Positions 7,038 through 15,810 of a stretch of 64,000 nt of DNA are shown here, in pieces. Position 1 is the stretch's first letter. Every line of letters begins with the position of its first letter. The position numbers and the translations under genes are program-made. Below the pieces are notes generated by a model. The model searched no databases, had not been told where the DNA came from, and saw only the letters and a program-made list of their open reading frames with translations. Origin of the DNA: Opitutaceae bacterium. Lineage in GTDB: Bacteria; Verrucomicrobiota; Verrucomicrobiia; Opitutales; Opitutaceae. The stretch lies in contig PLXS01000017.1 in NCBI GenBank assembly GCA_003151515.1, forward strand, positions 1 through 64,000, written 5' to 3'.

Positions 7038-8813
7038 ATGCCCTCCGCCATCTCACGCCACATGCGGATCGCCCTGGGATGCGCCACCGCTGTGGCCGCG
7101 GCCCTTCCGGGCTCCGCACGCGAGGTGGTGCTCTCGGGTGACACCAGGGTGGTCGTCGAAAGGAACGTGGAGATGAGCACGCGCGACGGCGTCAAGCTTC
7201 GCGCCGACGTCTACCGCCCCGACGCCGACGGGCGCTTTCCCGTGGTCCTGGAGAGAACCCCGTACGACAAGCGGCTCGAGTCATTCGGCCCCCAGGTCGC
7301 GGCGCGCGGCTACGTCTTCATTGCGCAGGACGTGCGGGGCCGCTTCGCCTCCGACGGGGAGTGGTACCCGCTCAAGCACGAGGCCGACGACGGCTACGAC
7401 GCCGTGGAGTGGGCTGCCGCGCTGCCCTACGCGAGCGGCAGGGTGGGGATGTACGGGCCCTCCTACCTCTCCGCCGCGCAGCTCCTCGCGGCGGTGGCCG
7501 CACCGCCGCACCTATCGTGCATCATGCCCTTCGCCATGGCCTCCAACTTCCACGAGCAGTGGGTCTACCAGGGCGGGGCGTTCTCCCTTGTGCTGAACGA
7601 GGGCTGGTCGAGCGCGGTCTCGATAAACGTGCTCGAAAAGCGGGCGGGCGACGGCGCGCAGCCCTCACGCTGGGACATGAAGCTGCCGCCGATCGGCTAC
7701 CCGGTCCTGGACCTGCCGGCGGCGCAGCAGCTGGCGCCCTACTATTACGATTGGCTCAGGCACCCCGACTACGACGACTACTGGAAGCAGCTGTCCATAG
7801 AGGAGCACTTTGGCCAGATCAGGGTGCCGGCCCTCCACGTCGGCGCCTGGTACGACTACTTCGAGGACGGGCCCGTGCGCAACTTCGTCGGCATCCGCGC
7901 CAGGGGCGGAAGCGAGGCTGCGCGCAGGGGCCAGCGCCTCGTGATGATCGTGGGCGGGCACGCAGGGGCGGGCCCGAAGATCGGCGACGTCGACTTCGGC
8001 AAGGACTCCGTCGTGGACATAGGAGCCCTTGCGCTTCGCTGGTATGACTTCGTCATGAAGGGTATCGACAACGGGATGGCGGCGGAGAAGCCGGTCAGGA
8101 TCTTCGTCACGGGCGCCAACAAGTGGGTCGACGCGGACGATTGGCCCGTGCCCGGGACAAGAAGCGTACGCTACTACATGCACTCCGCGGGCAGCGCCAA
8201 CACGCTCTCGGGCGACGGTGCCCTCTCCACAGAGCCCCCGGGCGCCGAGGCGCCCGACCGCTACGTCTACGACCCGGCCGACCCGGTTCCCACAACGGGC
8301 GGGCCCGCCTTCGGGGACGCTCGGCTGCGGCTGGGCCCGTGCGACCAGCGCGAGGTCGAGAAGCGCGCCGACGTCCTGGTGTACTCGACGCCGGCCCTCG
8401 CCCACGACACCGAGGTGCTCGGGGCGGTCTCACTGGAGCTGGCGGTGTCGTCCTCCGCCGTCGACACCGATTTTACGGGAAAGCTGGTCGACGTCCGCCC
8501 CGACGGGACAGCCATCAATCTGAAGGAGGGCATCATCCGGGCCCGCTACCGCGCGTCGCGCGAGAGGCCCGGGCTCATGCATCCCGGCGAAGTCTGCACA
8601 GTGACCGTCGACCTCGGATCCGCCGCCCACGTGTTCCTAGCCGGGCACAGGATCAGGGTCGAGGTTTCGAGCAGCAACTTCCCGCACTACGACCGGAACC
8701 TGAACACGGGTGCCGGCCCGGGCGATCCCTCGACCCGGGCCGTGGTGGCCGCGAACGAGGTCTTCCACGACGGCGCGCGCCCCTCCGCCCTCGTGGTGGC
8801 GCTGGCCCCGTAG
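7038..8813 (+). CDS. CocE/NonD-family (X-Pro dipeptidyl-peptidase S15-like) hydrolase, exported
   Basis: This alpha/beta-hydrolase is followed by a jelly-roll PepX_C domain. The nucleophile is Ser142 in MYGPSYLS. VGAWYDYFEDG and GGHAG supply the acid and base regions. The C-terminal part (VSLELAVSSSAVDTDFTGKLVDV) is the PepX_C beta-sandwich. Start ATG 7038 gives 591 residues with a signal-like stretch (RIALGCATAVAAALPGSAR); ATG 7062 is an alternative. Family members cleave esters or acyl groups; the substrate is unknown. It is a clear paralogue of 14049-15800. It lies directly before a GH2 gene, so action on decorated sugars is plausible but not shown. Confidence 0.85.
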   Translation: MPSAISRHMRIALGCATAVAAALPGSAREVVLSGDTRVVVERNVEMSTRDGVKLRADVYRPDADGRFPVVLERTPYDKRLESFGPQVAARGYVFIAQDVRGRFASDGEWYPLKHEADDGYDAVEWAAALPYASGRVGMYGPSYLSAAQLLAAVAAPPHLSCIMPFAMASNFHEQWVYQGGAFSLVLNEGWSSAVSINVLEKRAGDGAQPSRWDMKLPPIGYPVLDLPAAQQLAPYYYDWLRHPDYDDYWKQLSIEEHFGQIRVPALHVGAWYDYFEDGPVRNFVGIRARGGSEAARRGQRLVMIVGGHAGAGPKIGDVDFGKDSVVDIGALALRWYDFVMKGIDNGMAAEKPVRIFVTGANKWVDADDWPVPGTRSVRYYMHSAGSANTLSGDGALSTEPPGAEAPDRYVYDPADPVPTTGGPAFGDARLRLGPCDQREVEKRADVLVYSTPALAHDTEVLGAVSLELAVSSSAVDTDFTGKLVDVRPDGTAINLKEGIIRARYRASRERPGLMHPGEVCTVTVDLGSAAHVFLAGHRIRVEVSSSNFPHYDRNLNTGAGPGDPSTRAVVAANEVFHDGARPSALVVALAP

Positions 8814-8822
8814 GCAAGGATC

Positions 8823-11024
8823 ATGCGCGCCGCCCACACCCACGTCGAGAGCCGGCGCAGCCGGCCGGCCACGGCCTGGCAGGTCGCCCGCCTCGGCGCC
8901 CGGGACTCGGTCCCCGCGGCCGGCGACTGGATCCCGGCCTCGGTGCCCGGCGCGGTGCAGCTGGACTGGGCACGCGCACGGGGGCTCCCCGACCCGTACT
9001 ACGGCAGCAACGTCAGGGCCTACGGCGGCCTCGAGGACAGTTACTGGCTCTACCGCACCCAAATCCCCAGGGTCGCCCACCGCTCCAACGAGCGGCTCGT
9101 CTTCGCGTGCGCCGGCGTGGACTACGAGTGCGAGGTGCGCATCGGCGGGACGCACGCCCTGTCGCACAGGGGGATATACACGCCCTTTGAAATCGACGTG
9201 TCGCTCGTCCCGCCGGGAACCGCGCTCGAGGTGCTCCTCTTTCCGGCGCCCAAGCGCCACGCGCTTCCCGCCGACCGCTCCCAGGCGAGCCACGTGACCA
9301 AGCCCGCCGTGAGCTACGGCTGGGACTGGCACCCGCGCCTGATCCCTCTGGGTCTCTGCGAGCAGGCGGGGTTTGAGGTGCGCCCGCGCGTCCACCTGAG
9401 GCACGTCGATTTCGCGTACACGCTGAGCGAGGACCTCTCCTCGGCCGAGTTGAGGGTCTCGGTCGAGAGCAGCGACCCGGCGGCCCGGCACACGTGGCGC
9501 CTGAGCGACCCCCAGGGCGGCGTGGCCGCCGAGGGACGCGGGCCCGGCGGCCGGCTTGAGAACCCGCGCCTGTGGTGGACGCACGACCACGGCGGCCCCG
9601 CGCTGTACACGCTCGAGGTCACCCTCGCCGGGGAGGACACCGTCCGAAGAAAGGTGGGGTTCAGGCGGGTGCGGCTTGTCATGTACCCGGGCCAGTGGGA
9701 CGCCGACAACTCCATGCCGAAGTCGCGCGACAAGCCTCCGGTGACATTCGAGCTGAACGGCCGGCGCATCTTCGCCAAGGGAAGCAACTGGGTCTGCCCG
9801 GACATCTTCCACGGCCGGGTGGACGCGGGCACCTACAGGCCGCTTCTCGAACTCGCCCGCGGCGCGCACTTCAACCTGCTTCGCTGCTGGGGGGGGGCGC
9901 CCGCGCCCAGGGAGGAGTTCTTCGAGATGTGCGACGAGATGGGCCTGCTCGTCTGGCAGGAGTTCCCGCTCGCGTGCAACCTCTACCCCGACGATCCCGC
10001 CTACCTGGAAACGCTCGAGCGCGAGTCCCGGGCGCTCATCCGGCGCGTTCGCCAGCACCCCTGCCTCGGCCTCTGGGTCGGGGGCAACGAGCTCTTCAAC
10101 TCATGGTCGCGCATGACGGACCAGAGCCTTCCCCTGCGCCTGCTCAACCGCAACTGCTACGATCTGGACCCGCTGACGCCCTTCCTGCCGACCTCGCCGA
10201 TCGAGGGCCTGGGTCACGGCGACTACCGCTTCCGAAACCGCGGCCTCGACGCCTTCGAGATATTCCAGAGGGCGAGCTGCAACGGGTACCCCGAGTTCGG
10301 GTGCCCGGGCGCGTCGCCCGTCGAGTACCTGCGAACCTTCATCCCGCCGGAGGAGCTCTGGCCGCCGCGCGAGGGCACGAGCTGGGAGGTGCACCACGGC
10401 CTGCGCGGCTGGGAGGGCGACGCGAACAGCTGGCTCTTCCTGAACACGCTCGAGGACTACTTCGGCCCGTCGGCGTCCCTCGAGCAGATGGTCTCAAGGA
10501 GCACGTGGCTGCAGGTCGAGGGATACCGTTCCCTTTTCGAGGAGGCGCGCCGCCAGCAGCCCCGCTGCTCGATGGCGCTAAGCTGGTGCTACAACGAGCC
10601 CTGGCCGTCGGCCGCGAACAACAGCATTGTCAACTGGCCCGCGCGGCCGAAGCCCTCCTACGGCGCCGTCCAGGCGGCTTGCCGGCCGGTCCTCGCGTCG
10701 GCGCGCATCCCCAGGTTCCAGTGGCGCGCGGGCGAGACCTTCACGGCCGAGCTTTGGATGCTGAACGACTCGGCCGAGGCGCTGCCCGGGGGCACGCTGA
10801 CCGCCGAGCTCGTCCTCGGGGCGGGGCGCTCGCGCCTCTCGCAGTGGACGTTCCCGGGGCTCGCGCCCCAGGAGAACCTGCGCGGGCCCGCCGTGAGCAT
10901 GGAGCTGCCCGGCGCGGCGGCGGCGGAATTTGTCCTTGAGCTTTCCGTGTCGCCCCGCGCGGATTGGTCCAGTACGTACCGGCTGAGCCTGCGCGCGGCC
11001 GGGCTGCCGCCGCTTCCGAAATAA
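8823..11024 (+). CDS. glycoside hydrolase family 2, beta-mannosidase-like
   Basis: The 733-residue enzyme has the GH2 layout: sugar-binding beta domain (ASVPGAVQLDW, YYGSNVRAYGGLEDSYWLYRT), an immunoglobulin-like domain, and a TIM barrel. WHPRLIPLG, NLLRCWGG and EFPLACNLYP are typical of the mannosidase branch. The acid/base is Glu423 in GGNELFN, and the probable nucleophile is Glu491 in PEFGCPG. It would remove terminal beta-mannose from manno-oligosaccharides. No signal peptide is seen, so it is probably cytoplasmic. It is somewhat shorter than many beta-mannosidases (about 800-850 residues). AAGGA lies 2 bases before the ATG; the gap to the preceding hydrolase is 9 bases. Confidence 0.85.
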   Translation: MRAAHTHVESRRSRPATAWQVARLGARDSVPAAGDWIPASVPGAVQLDWARARGLPDPYYGSNVRAYGGLEDSYWLYRTQIPRVAHRSNERLVFACAGVDYECEVRIGGTHALSHRGIYTPFEIDVSLVPPGTALEVLLFPAPKRHALPADRSQASHVTKPAVSYGWDWHPRLIPLGLCEQAGFEVRPRVHLRHVDFAYTLSEDLSSAELRVSVESSDPAARHTWRLSDPQGGVAAEGRGPGGRLENPRLWWTHDHGGPALYTLEVTLAGEDTVRRKVGFRRVRLVMYPGQWDADNSMPKSRDKPPVTFELNGRRIFAKGSNWVCPDIFHGRVDAGTYRPLLELARGAHFNLLRCWGGAPAPREEFFEMCDEMGLLVWQEFPLACNLYPDDPAYLETLERESRALIRRVRQHPCLGLWVGGNELFNSWSRMTDQSLPLRLLNRNCYDLDPLTPFLPTSPIEGLGHGDYRFRNRGLDAFEIFQRASCNGYPEFGCPGASPVEYLRTFIPPEELWPPREGTSWEVHHGLRGWEGDANSWLFLNTLEDYFGPSASLEQMVSRSTWLQVEGYRSLFEEARRQQPRCSMALSWCYNEPWPSAANNSIVNWPARPKPSYGAVQAACRPVLASARIPRFQWRAGETFTAELWMLNDSAEALPGGTLTAELVLGAGRSRLSQWTFPGLAPQENLRGPAVSMELPGAAAAEFVLELSVSPRADWSSTYRLSLRAAGLPPLPK

Positions 11025-11046
11025 CCACAATAACCCCCCACGAACG

Positions 11047-11877
11047 GTGAAAACCGCACGATTTAACCGCCTGTTCAATCCCAGGACCCGCCGCTGCTTC
11101 GACGTGGCCGTCGACCACGGGTTCTTCAACGAGAAGGTGTTCCTCGCCGGCATCGAGAACCTGCCGAAGGCCATCGAGACCCTGGTCGGGGCTGCGCCCG
11201 ACGCGATCCAGCTCACGATCGGGCAGGCCCCGCACCTGCAGGCGCTGCCCCTGCGCCCGAAGCCGGCCCTGGTGCTGCGCACCGACGTCGCCAACGTCTA
11301 CGGCAGCAAGCTGCCGCGAGCGCTCTACTCGCGCATCCTCGAGGACGCCGTGCTGCAGGCCGTGCGCATCGACGCCGCGTGCGTCGTCGTGAACCTGTTC
11401 CGCGTCCCGGACCAGCCGGAGCTCGCCGACCAGTGCATCCAGAACATCATGCGCCTCAAGCCCCAGTGCGACCACTACGGGATGCCGCTCATGATCGAGC
11501 CGCTCGTGTTCCGCCCGAATGAGACCGCGGGCGGCTACGGCGTCGACGGCGATGTCGACAAGATAATCCCGCTCGTGCGCCAGGCGGTCGAGCTTGGCGC
11601 CGACATCATCAAGGCGGACCCGACCGACGACGTGTCGCTCTACCACTCGGTCATAGAGACGGCGGGTGGCATCCCGGTGCTCGTGCGCGGGGGCGGCAAG
11701 GCCTCGGAGAGGGAGATCCTCGAGCGCACGGCGGCCCTCTTGGCGCAGGGCGCCGCGGGGATCGTCTACGGGCGCAACATCATCCAGCACCCGCACCCGG
11801 CGAAGATCACGCGGGCGCTGATGGCCGTCGTCCACGAGGGCGCAACCCCGGCCGCCGCCGCGGCCCTGCTCAAATGA
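11047..11877 (+). CDS. class I aldolase, DeoC/LacD/FbaB-like
   Basis: The 276-residue TIM-barrel protein resembles archaeal-type class I fructose-bisphosphate aldolases (DhnA/FbaB/LsrF group). FDVAVDHGFFNE is near the N-terminus. The probable Schiff-base Lys is in ADIIKADPTDD, and phosphate-binding loops follow (VLVRGGGKASE, AAGIVYGRNI). It starts with GTG 22 bases after the GH2 stop and shares an ATGA overlap with the next gene. With the adjacent dehydrogenase and PfkB kinase it suggests a route that oxidises and phosphorylates a sugar and then cleaves it. The true substrate may differ from fructose-1,6-bisphosphate. Confidence 0.75.
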   Translation: MKTARFNRLFNPRTRRCFDVAVDHGFFNEKVFLAGIENLPKAIETLVGAAPDAIQLTIGQAPHLQALPLRPKPALVLRTDVANVYGSKLPRALYSRILEDAVLQAVRIDAACVVVNLFRVPDQPELADQCIQNIMRLKPQCDHYGMPLMIEPLVFRPNETAGGYGVDGDVDKIIPLVRQAVELGADIIKADPTDDVSLYHSVIETAGGIPVLVRGGGKASEREILERTAALLAQGAAGIVYGRNIIQHPHPAKITRALMAVVHEGATPAAAAALLK

Positions 11878-13007
11878 GCGCGGCCCCGGCGCCCGTTCGT
11901 GTCGCCGTTGTCGGCGCCGGCCTCATGGGCCGGGAGGTCGCGAGCGCGTTCGGCCGCTGGTTCGCGCTCCTCGACTGCCCGGTGCGCCCCGAGCTCACCG
12001 CGGTCTGCGACCTCAACCCCAAGGCGCTCGACTGGTTCCGCCAGGTGCCGACCGTGCGGCACTTCGAGAGCGACTACCGCGCGCTCCTCGCGCGCCCGGA
12101 CATCGACGTCGCCTACGTGGCGCTGCCGCACGACCTGCACGAGGCCGCCTACCTGGAGGTGATACGCTCCGGCAAGGACCTCTTCGCCGAGAAGCCCTTC
12201 GGCATCGACTTGGCCGCCGCGAGGCGCGTGCGCGACGAGGCGGCCCGCCTGGGCAGGTTCGTGCGGGTGTCCTCGGAGTTCCCCTTCCTCCCCGCGGCCA
12301 ACCGCATGTTCAAGCTCATCAAATCGGGGGAGCTCGGCCGCCTAATCGAGATCCGCGCCGCCTTCCACCACTCGAGCGACCTGGACCCGAACAAGCCCAT
12401 AAACTGGAAGCGCCAGGTCGCGCACTGCGGCGCGGCGGGCGTCATGAACGACCTCGGGATGCATGTCGCGCACCTGCCCCTGCGCCTCGGCTGGAAGCCG
12501 AAGACTGTCCACGCGACCCTGCAGAAGATCTACCGCACGCGCCCCGACGGCCGCGGCGGCACGGCGCCCTGCGACACGTGGGACAACGCCTCGCTCCACA
12601 CGACCGTCGAGATCGGCGGCGAGACGGTGCCCATGACCCTGGAGATGAAGCGCATGGCCCCCACGGAGACGAACACCTGGATATTCGAGGCGCTGGGGAC
12701 CGACCGCGGCGTGCGCCACTCGACGAAGGAGCCGAAGACCCTCTGGACGTACAGCCGCGGCGCCGAGCAGACCTGGACGAAGGTGGACCTGGGCTTTGAC
12801 ACGCCGTTCAAGACGATTACCGGGGCCATCTTCGAGCCCGGCTTCCCGGACGTCCTCATGCAGATGTGGGCGGCGTTCCTCGCCGAGAGGGCCGGGGCCC
12901 TGGGCGGGCGATTCGGCTGCGCGACGCCTGACGAGGCCGTCGCGCACCACGAGATATGGGCGGCCGCGCTCGAGAGCCAGCGCGGTCAGTCGGTCGTGAC
13001 CCTCTAG
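11874..13007 (+). CDS. Gfo/Idh/MocA-family NAD(P)-dependent sugar dehydrogenase
   Basis: The Rossmann motif VAVVGAGLMGREVA starts at about residue 9. The conserved EKP motif appears as LFAEKPFGIDL near residue 105, and the C-terminal beta-sheet substrate domain follows. Total length is 377 residues, normal for the family. Such enzymes oxidise or reduce hydroxyl groups of sugars, inositols or amino-sugars; the specificity cannot be read from sequence. No signal peptide is present. The start overlaps the aldolase stop in ATGA, so the two are translationally coupled. Confidence 0.85.
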   Translation: MSAAPAPVRVAVVGAGLMGREVASAFGRWFALLDCPVRPELTAVCDLNPKALDWFRQVPTVRHFESDYRALLARPDIDVAYVALPHDLHEAAYLEVIRSGKDLFAEKPFGIDLAAARRVRDEAARLGRFVRVSSEFPFLPAANRMFKLIKSGELGRLIEIRAAFHHSSDLDPNKPINWKRQVAHCGAAGVMNDLGMHVAHLPLRLGWKPKTVHATLQKIYRTRPDGRGGTAPCDTWDNASLHTTVEIGGETVPMTLEMKRMAPTETNTWIFEALGTDRGVRHSTKEPKTLWTYSRGAEQTWTKVDLGFDTPFKTITGAIFEPGFPDVLMQMWAAFLAERAGALGGRFGCATPDEAVAHHEIWAAALESQRGQSVVTL

Positions 13008-13027
13008 GAGGCCCCAAGGCGAAGCCC

Positions 13028-14041
13028 ATGAGCACAGGCGTTCTTGCGGCTGGGAACTGGATCCGCGACCACGTCAAGACGGTCGACCGGTGGCCCGACC
13101 AGGACGGCCTCTCGATGATCCTGGAGCACGCGGACGCGAACGGCGGGGGGCCGTACAACGTGCTCAAGGACCTCTCGGGGCTCGGCGCGCCTTTCCCGCT
13201 CCTCGGCATGGGGCTCGTGGGCGACGACGACGACGGCCGCGCGATCCTCGCCGACTGCGCCGCCTGCGGGATCGACGCCTCGCGCCTGCGCAGGGATCCG
13301 GTCTCGCGCACGAGCTACACCGACGTGATGACCGTGCGCAGCACCGCGCGGCGCACCTTCTTCCACGACCGGGGCGCGAACGCGCGCCTCGGGCCCGAGC
13401 ATCTCGACTTCGCGGGCACGCAGGCGCGCATCTTCTACCTGGGCTACCTTCTCCTTCTCGACCGACTCGACGCGCCGGGCCCGGGCGGGCGGCCGGCCGC
13501 GTACGGCGTCCTCAAGGCCGCCCGCGACGCGGGGCTGCTGACCGCGGTCGACTGCGTGAGCTCGTCAAGCGAGCGGTTCCGCTCGGTCGTCCTGCCGTCG
13601 CTCCCCGAGATCGACGTCTTCTTCGTGAACGACTTCGAGGCGGAGCAGATAACCGGTCTGTCCCTCGGGCGGGGCCCGTCGCTCAACCGCCGGGCGGTCG
13701 AGGCGGCGGCCCGCGCGCTTGCGGGCTTTGGCGTCAGGCAATGGACGATCCTTCACTTCCCCGAGGGCGCGTGCGCCTGCTCGAGCGCCGGCGAGGTCGT
13801 CTGGCAGCCGTCGGTGCTCGTCCCGCCGGGGCTCATCGCGGGGCCGGTCGGCGCGGGCGACGCGCTGGCCGCCGGCGTCCTTCTGGGCGTCCACGAGCAC
13901 TGGCCGATGGGGCGCGCGCTGGAGCTCGGCGCGTGCACGGCCGCGGTGTCGCTCCTGCACCCGACCTCGTCGGGGAGCATCCGGCCTGCCGCCGAGTGCC
14001 TCGCCTTCGGCCGGCAGCACGGCTTCGTGGCGCCCCCCTGA
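13028..14041 (+). CDS. PfkB-family carbohydrate kinase
   Basis: The 337-residue kinase has the ribokinase fold: NGGGPYNVLKDL (substrate region), GLVGDDDDG, RTSYTDVM, and the anion hole/catalytic motif GPVGAGDALAAGVL, where the Asp of GAGD is the base. I use ATG 13028, 20 bases after the previous stop; AGGAGG lies a little further upstream. The longer track frame overlaps the dehydrogenase out of frame. It probably phosphorylates the product of the neighbouring dehydrogenase for the aldolase. The exact sugar is unknown. Confidence 0.85.
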   Translation: MSTGVLAAGNWIRDHVKTVDRWPDQDGLSMILEHADANGGGPYNVLKDLSGLGAPFPLLGMGLVGDDDDGRAILADCAACGIDASRLRRDPVSRTSYTDVMTVRSTARRTFFHDRGANARLGPEHLDFAGTQARIFYLGYLLLLDRLDAPGPGGRPAAYGVLKAARDAGLLTAVDCVSSSSERFRSVVLPSLPEIDVFFVNDFEAEQITGLSLGRGPSLNRRAVEAAARALAGFGVRQWTILHFPEGACACSSAGEVVWQPSVLVPPGLIAGPVGAGDALAAGVLLGVHEHWPMGRALELGACTAAVSLLHPTSSGSIRPAAECLAFGRQHGFVAPP

Positions 14042-14048
14042 GCGGGCG

Positions 14049-15800
14049 CTACGGAACGACCGGCACGACCAGGGCCGAGGGGTGGTCGCGGTCGTGGCGG
14101 ATCACGTTCGTCGCCTTCGCGTACGGGCCGCCGGCCTCCGGGCTCGCCCCCGTGTTGGGGTTGCGGTCGAAGCGCGGGAAATTGCCGCTGGCGACCTCGA
14201 CCCGCAGCCTGTGGCCCGCGAGGAAGACGTTCGAGGTCGACCAGAGGTCGACGACGAGCCTGTAGGTCTCGCCCGGGTTCATGAGGGAGGCCCTCTCCAT
14301 GGAGTCGCGGTAGCGGGCGCGCAGGATCCCGTCGGTCAGGTTGATCGCGGTGCCGTCCGGCGCCACGTCCACAAGCTTGCCTGTGAAGTCGGTGTCCAGC
14401 GCGGAAGAGCTCGCGTAGAGCTCGAGGCTCACCGGGCCGGTGACCTCGGTGTCCGCAGCGAAGGGGGCGCTCGTGTAGACGAGCACGTCCCTGCGCGACT
14501 CCACCGAGCGCTGGTCGAGGGGGCCGGCCGGGAAGTTGACCGTGTCGCCCAGGACGCCGCCGCCGTGGGTCGGCACCGGGTCCTCCGGGTCGCAGACGTA
14601 GGAGTCCGCGGGCTCCGAGCCCGGCGCCTCGGTGCTAAGGACCCCGTCGCCCGCGAGGGAGTTGGCCCCCCGGGCCGAGTGCAGGTAGTAGCGCGCCGGC
14701 TCGGCCCTTGCGAGCGGCCAGTCGTCCTCGTCGCGCCACACGTTCCTTCCCATGACGAAGATCCTCACGGGCTTCTCGCGGTCGACGCCGTTGTCGATCC
14801 CCTTCATCAGGTGGTCGTACCAGCGCAGCCCGTAGCCCTCGACGTCGATGGCCGAGTCGGCCCCGAAGTCGACGTCGCCCACCTTGCGCCCCCAGCCGGC
14901 GTGGCCCCCGGGGATGACGATCAGGCGCTGCCCCTTGCGGGCCTCCGGCGTCGCGGCATGGCGCCTCAGGCCCATGTAGTTGCGAATCGAGCCGTCCTGG
15001 AAGATGTCGTACCAGCCGGCGACGTGGACCATGGGCACCGTCACCTGGCCATAATGCGCCTCGATGGACCACTGCCTCCAGTAGTCGTCGTAGGCCGGGT
15101 GGGCGATCCAGTCGAAGTAGTAGTCGGCGACGCCCTCCGCCTTGCCGGGGTCGATTACCGGGTAGGCGCCCGGCGCCTTCATGTAGTCCCAGTGGGCCGG
15201 CACCGCGGACGCCCCCGAGCGACGCTCGAGCACGTTGACCGAGAGCGCGGAGCTCCATGCCTGCGCGAGGAGCTGCATGAACGCCCCGCCCTGGTAGGCC
15301 CAGTGCTCGTGGTAGTTCGAGGCCGTTATGGTCGGGAACATGCCGGCCAGGTGGGGCGGCGCGGCTATGGCCGCCAGCATCTGCGTGGCCCCGACGTACG
15401 AGCCCCCGATCGTGCCCACCTTGCCGTTGGAGTACGGGAGCTTCGCGCACCATTCGACGCTGTCGAAGCCGTCCGCGGGCTCGTACTTGAAAGGGTACCA
15501 TTCGCCCTCGGAGGCATTGCGGCCCCGCACGTCCTCGAGGACGACGACGTAGCCGCGGGCAGCGCCCCTCAGGCCCGAGTCAATGTTGCTGTACTTGTTG
15601 TACGGGGTGCGCTCGAGGAGGACGGGGAACGTCCCGTCGGCCTTCGGCCGGTAGATGTCGGCCCTCAGGGTGACGCCGTCCCTCATGGGGACGGCGACGT
15701 TCCCCTCGTATGCCACGGCGTAGGGGCCATCCTCGGCGCGCAGCGCGCCGGCGAGGATGAGCGCGACGATTGCCGCCACGCGGGTCGATGACGCGTTCAT
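14049..15800 (-). CDS. CocE/NonD-family hydrolase, exported (second copy)
   Basis: The 583-residue protein has a signal peptide (STRVAAIVALILAGALRAE) and the same domain order as 7038-8813: alpha/beta-hydrolase with GTIGGSYVGATQML (nucleophile Ser), a cap region, GGHAGWG, and a PepX_C jelly roll. The two proteins align along their whole length with matching blocks (DTDFTGKLVDV, DGTAINL), so they are paralogues. It ends 7 bases from the convergent kinase gene and follows the beta-helix gene by 10 bases, with which it probably forms an operon. Serine hydrolase activity is secure by family; the substrate is unknown. Confidence 0.85.
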   Translation of the reverse strand: MNASSTRVAAIVALILAGALRAEDGPYAVAYEGNVAVPMRDGVTLRADIYRPKADGTFPVLLERTPYNKYSNIDSGLRGAARGYVVVLEDVRGRNASEGEWYPFKYEPADGFDSVEWCAKLPYSNGKVGTIGGSYVGATQMLAAIAAPPHLAGMFPTITASNYHEHWAYQGGAFMQLLAQAWSSALSVNVLERRSGASAVPAHWDYMKAPGAYPVIDPGKAEGVADYYFDWIAHPAYDDYWRQWSIEAHYGQVTVPMVHVAGWYDIFQDGSIRNYMGLRRHAATPEARKGQRLIVIPGGHAGWGRKVGDVDFGADSAIDVEGYGLRWYDHLMKGIDNGVDREKPVRIFVMGRNVWRDEDDWPLARAEPARYYLHSARGANSLAGDGVLSTEAPGSEPADSYVCDPEDPVPTHGGGVLGDTVNFPAGPLDQRSVESRRDVLVYTSAPFAADTEVTGPVSLELYASSSALDTDFTGKLVDVAPDGTAINLTDGILRARYRDSMERASLMNPGETYRLVVDLWSTSNVFLAGHRLRVEVASGNFPRFDRNPNTGASPEAGGPYAKATNVIRHDRDHPSALVVPVVP

Positions 15801-15810
15801 GAAAGGGCGC

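Noticed and set aside
6704-7195. 163-codon minus-strand ORF
   Set aside because: It is a shadow of pfp and the hydrolase gene; only the receiver-like peptide in another frame is protein-like.
13719-15791. 690-codon plus-strand ORF
   Set aside because: Antisense to the second CocE/NonD hydrolase; composition (Arg/Val/Asp-rich) is typical of GC-rich shadow frames.
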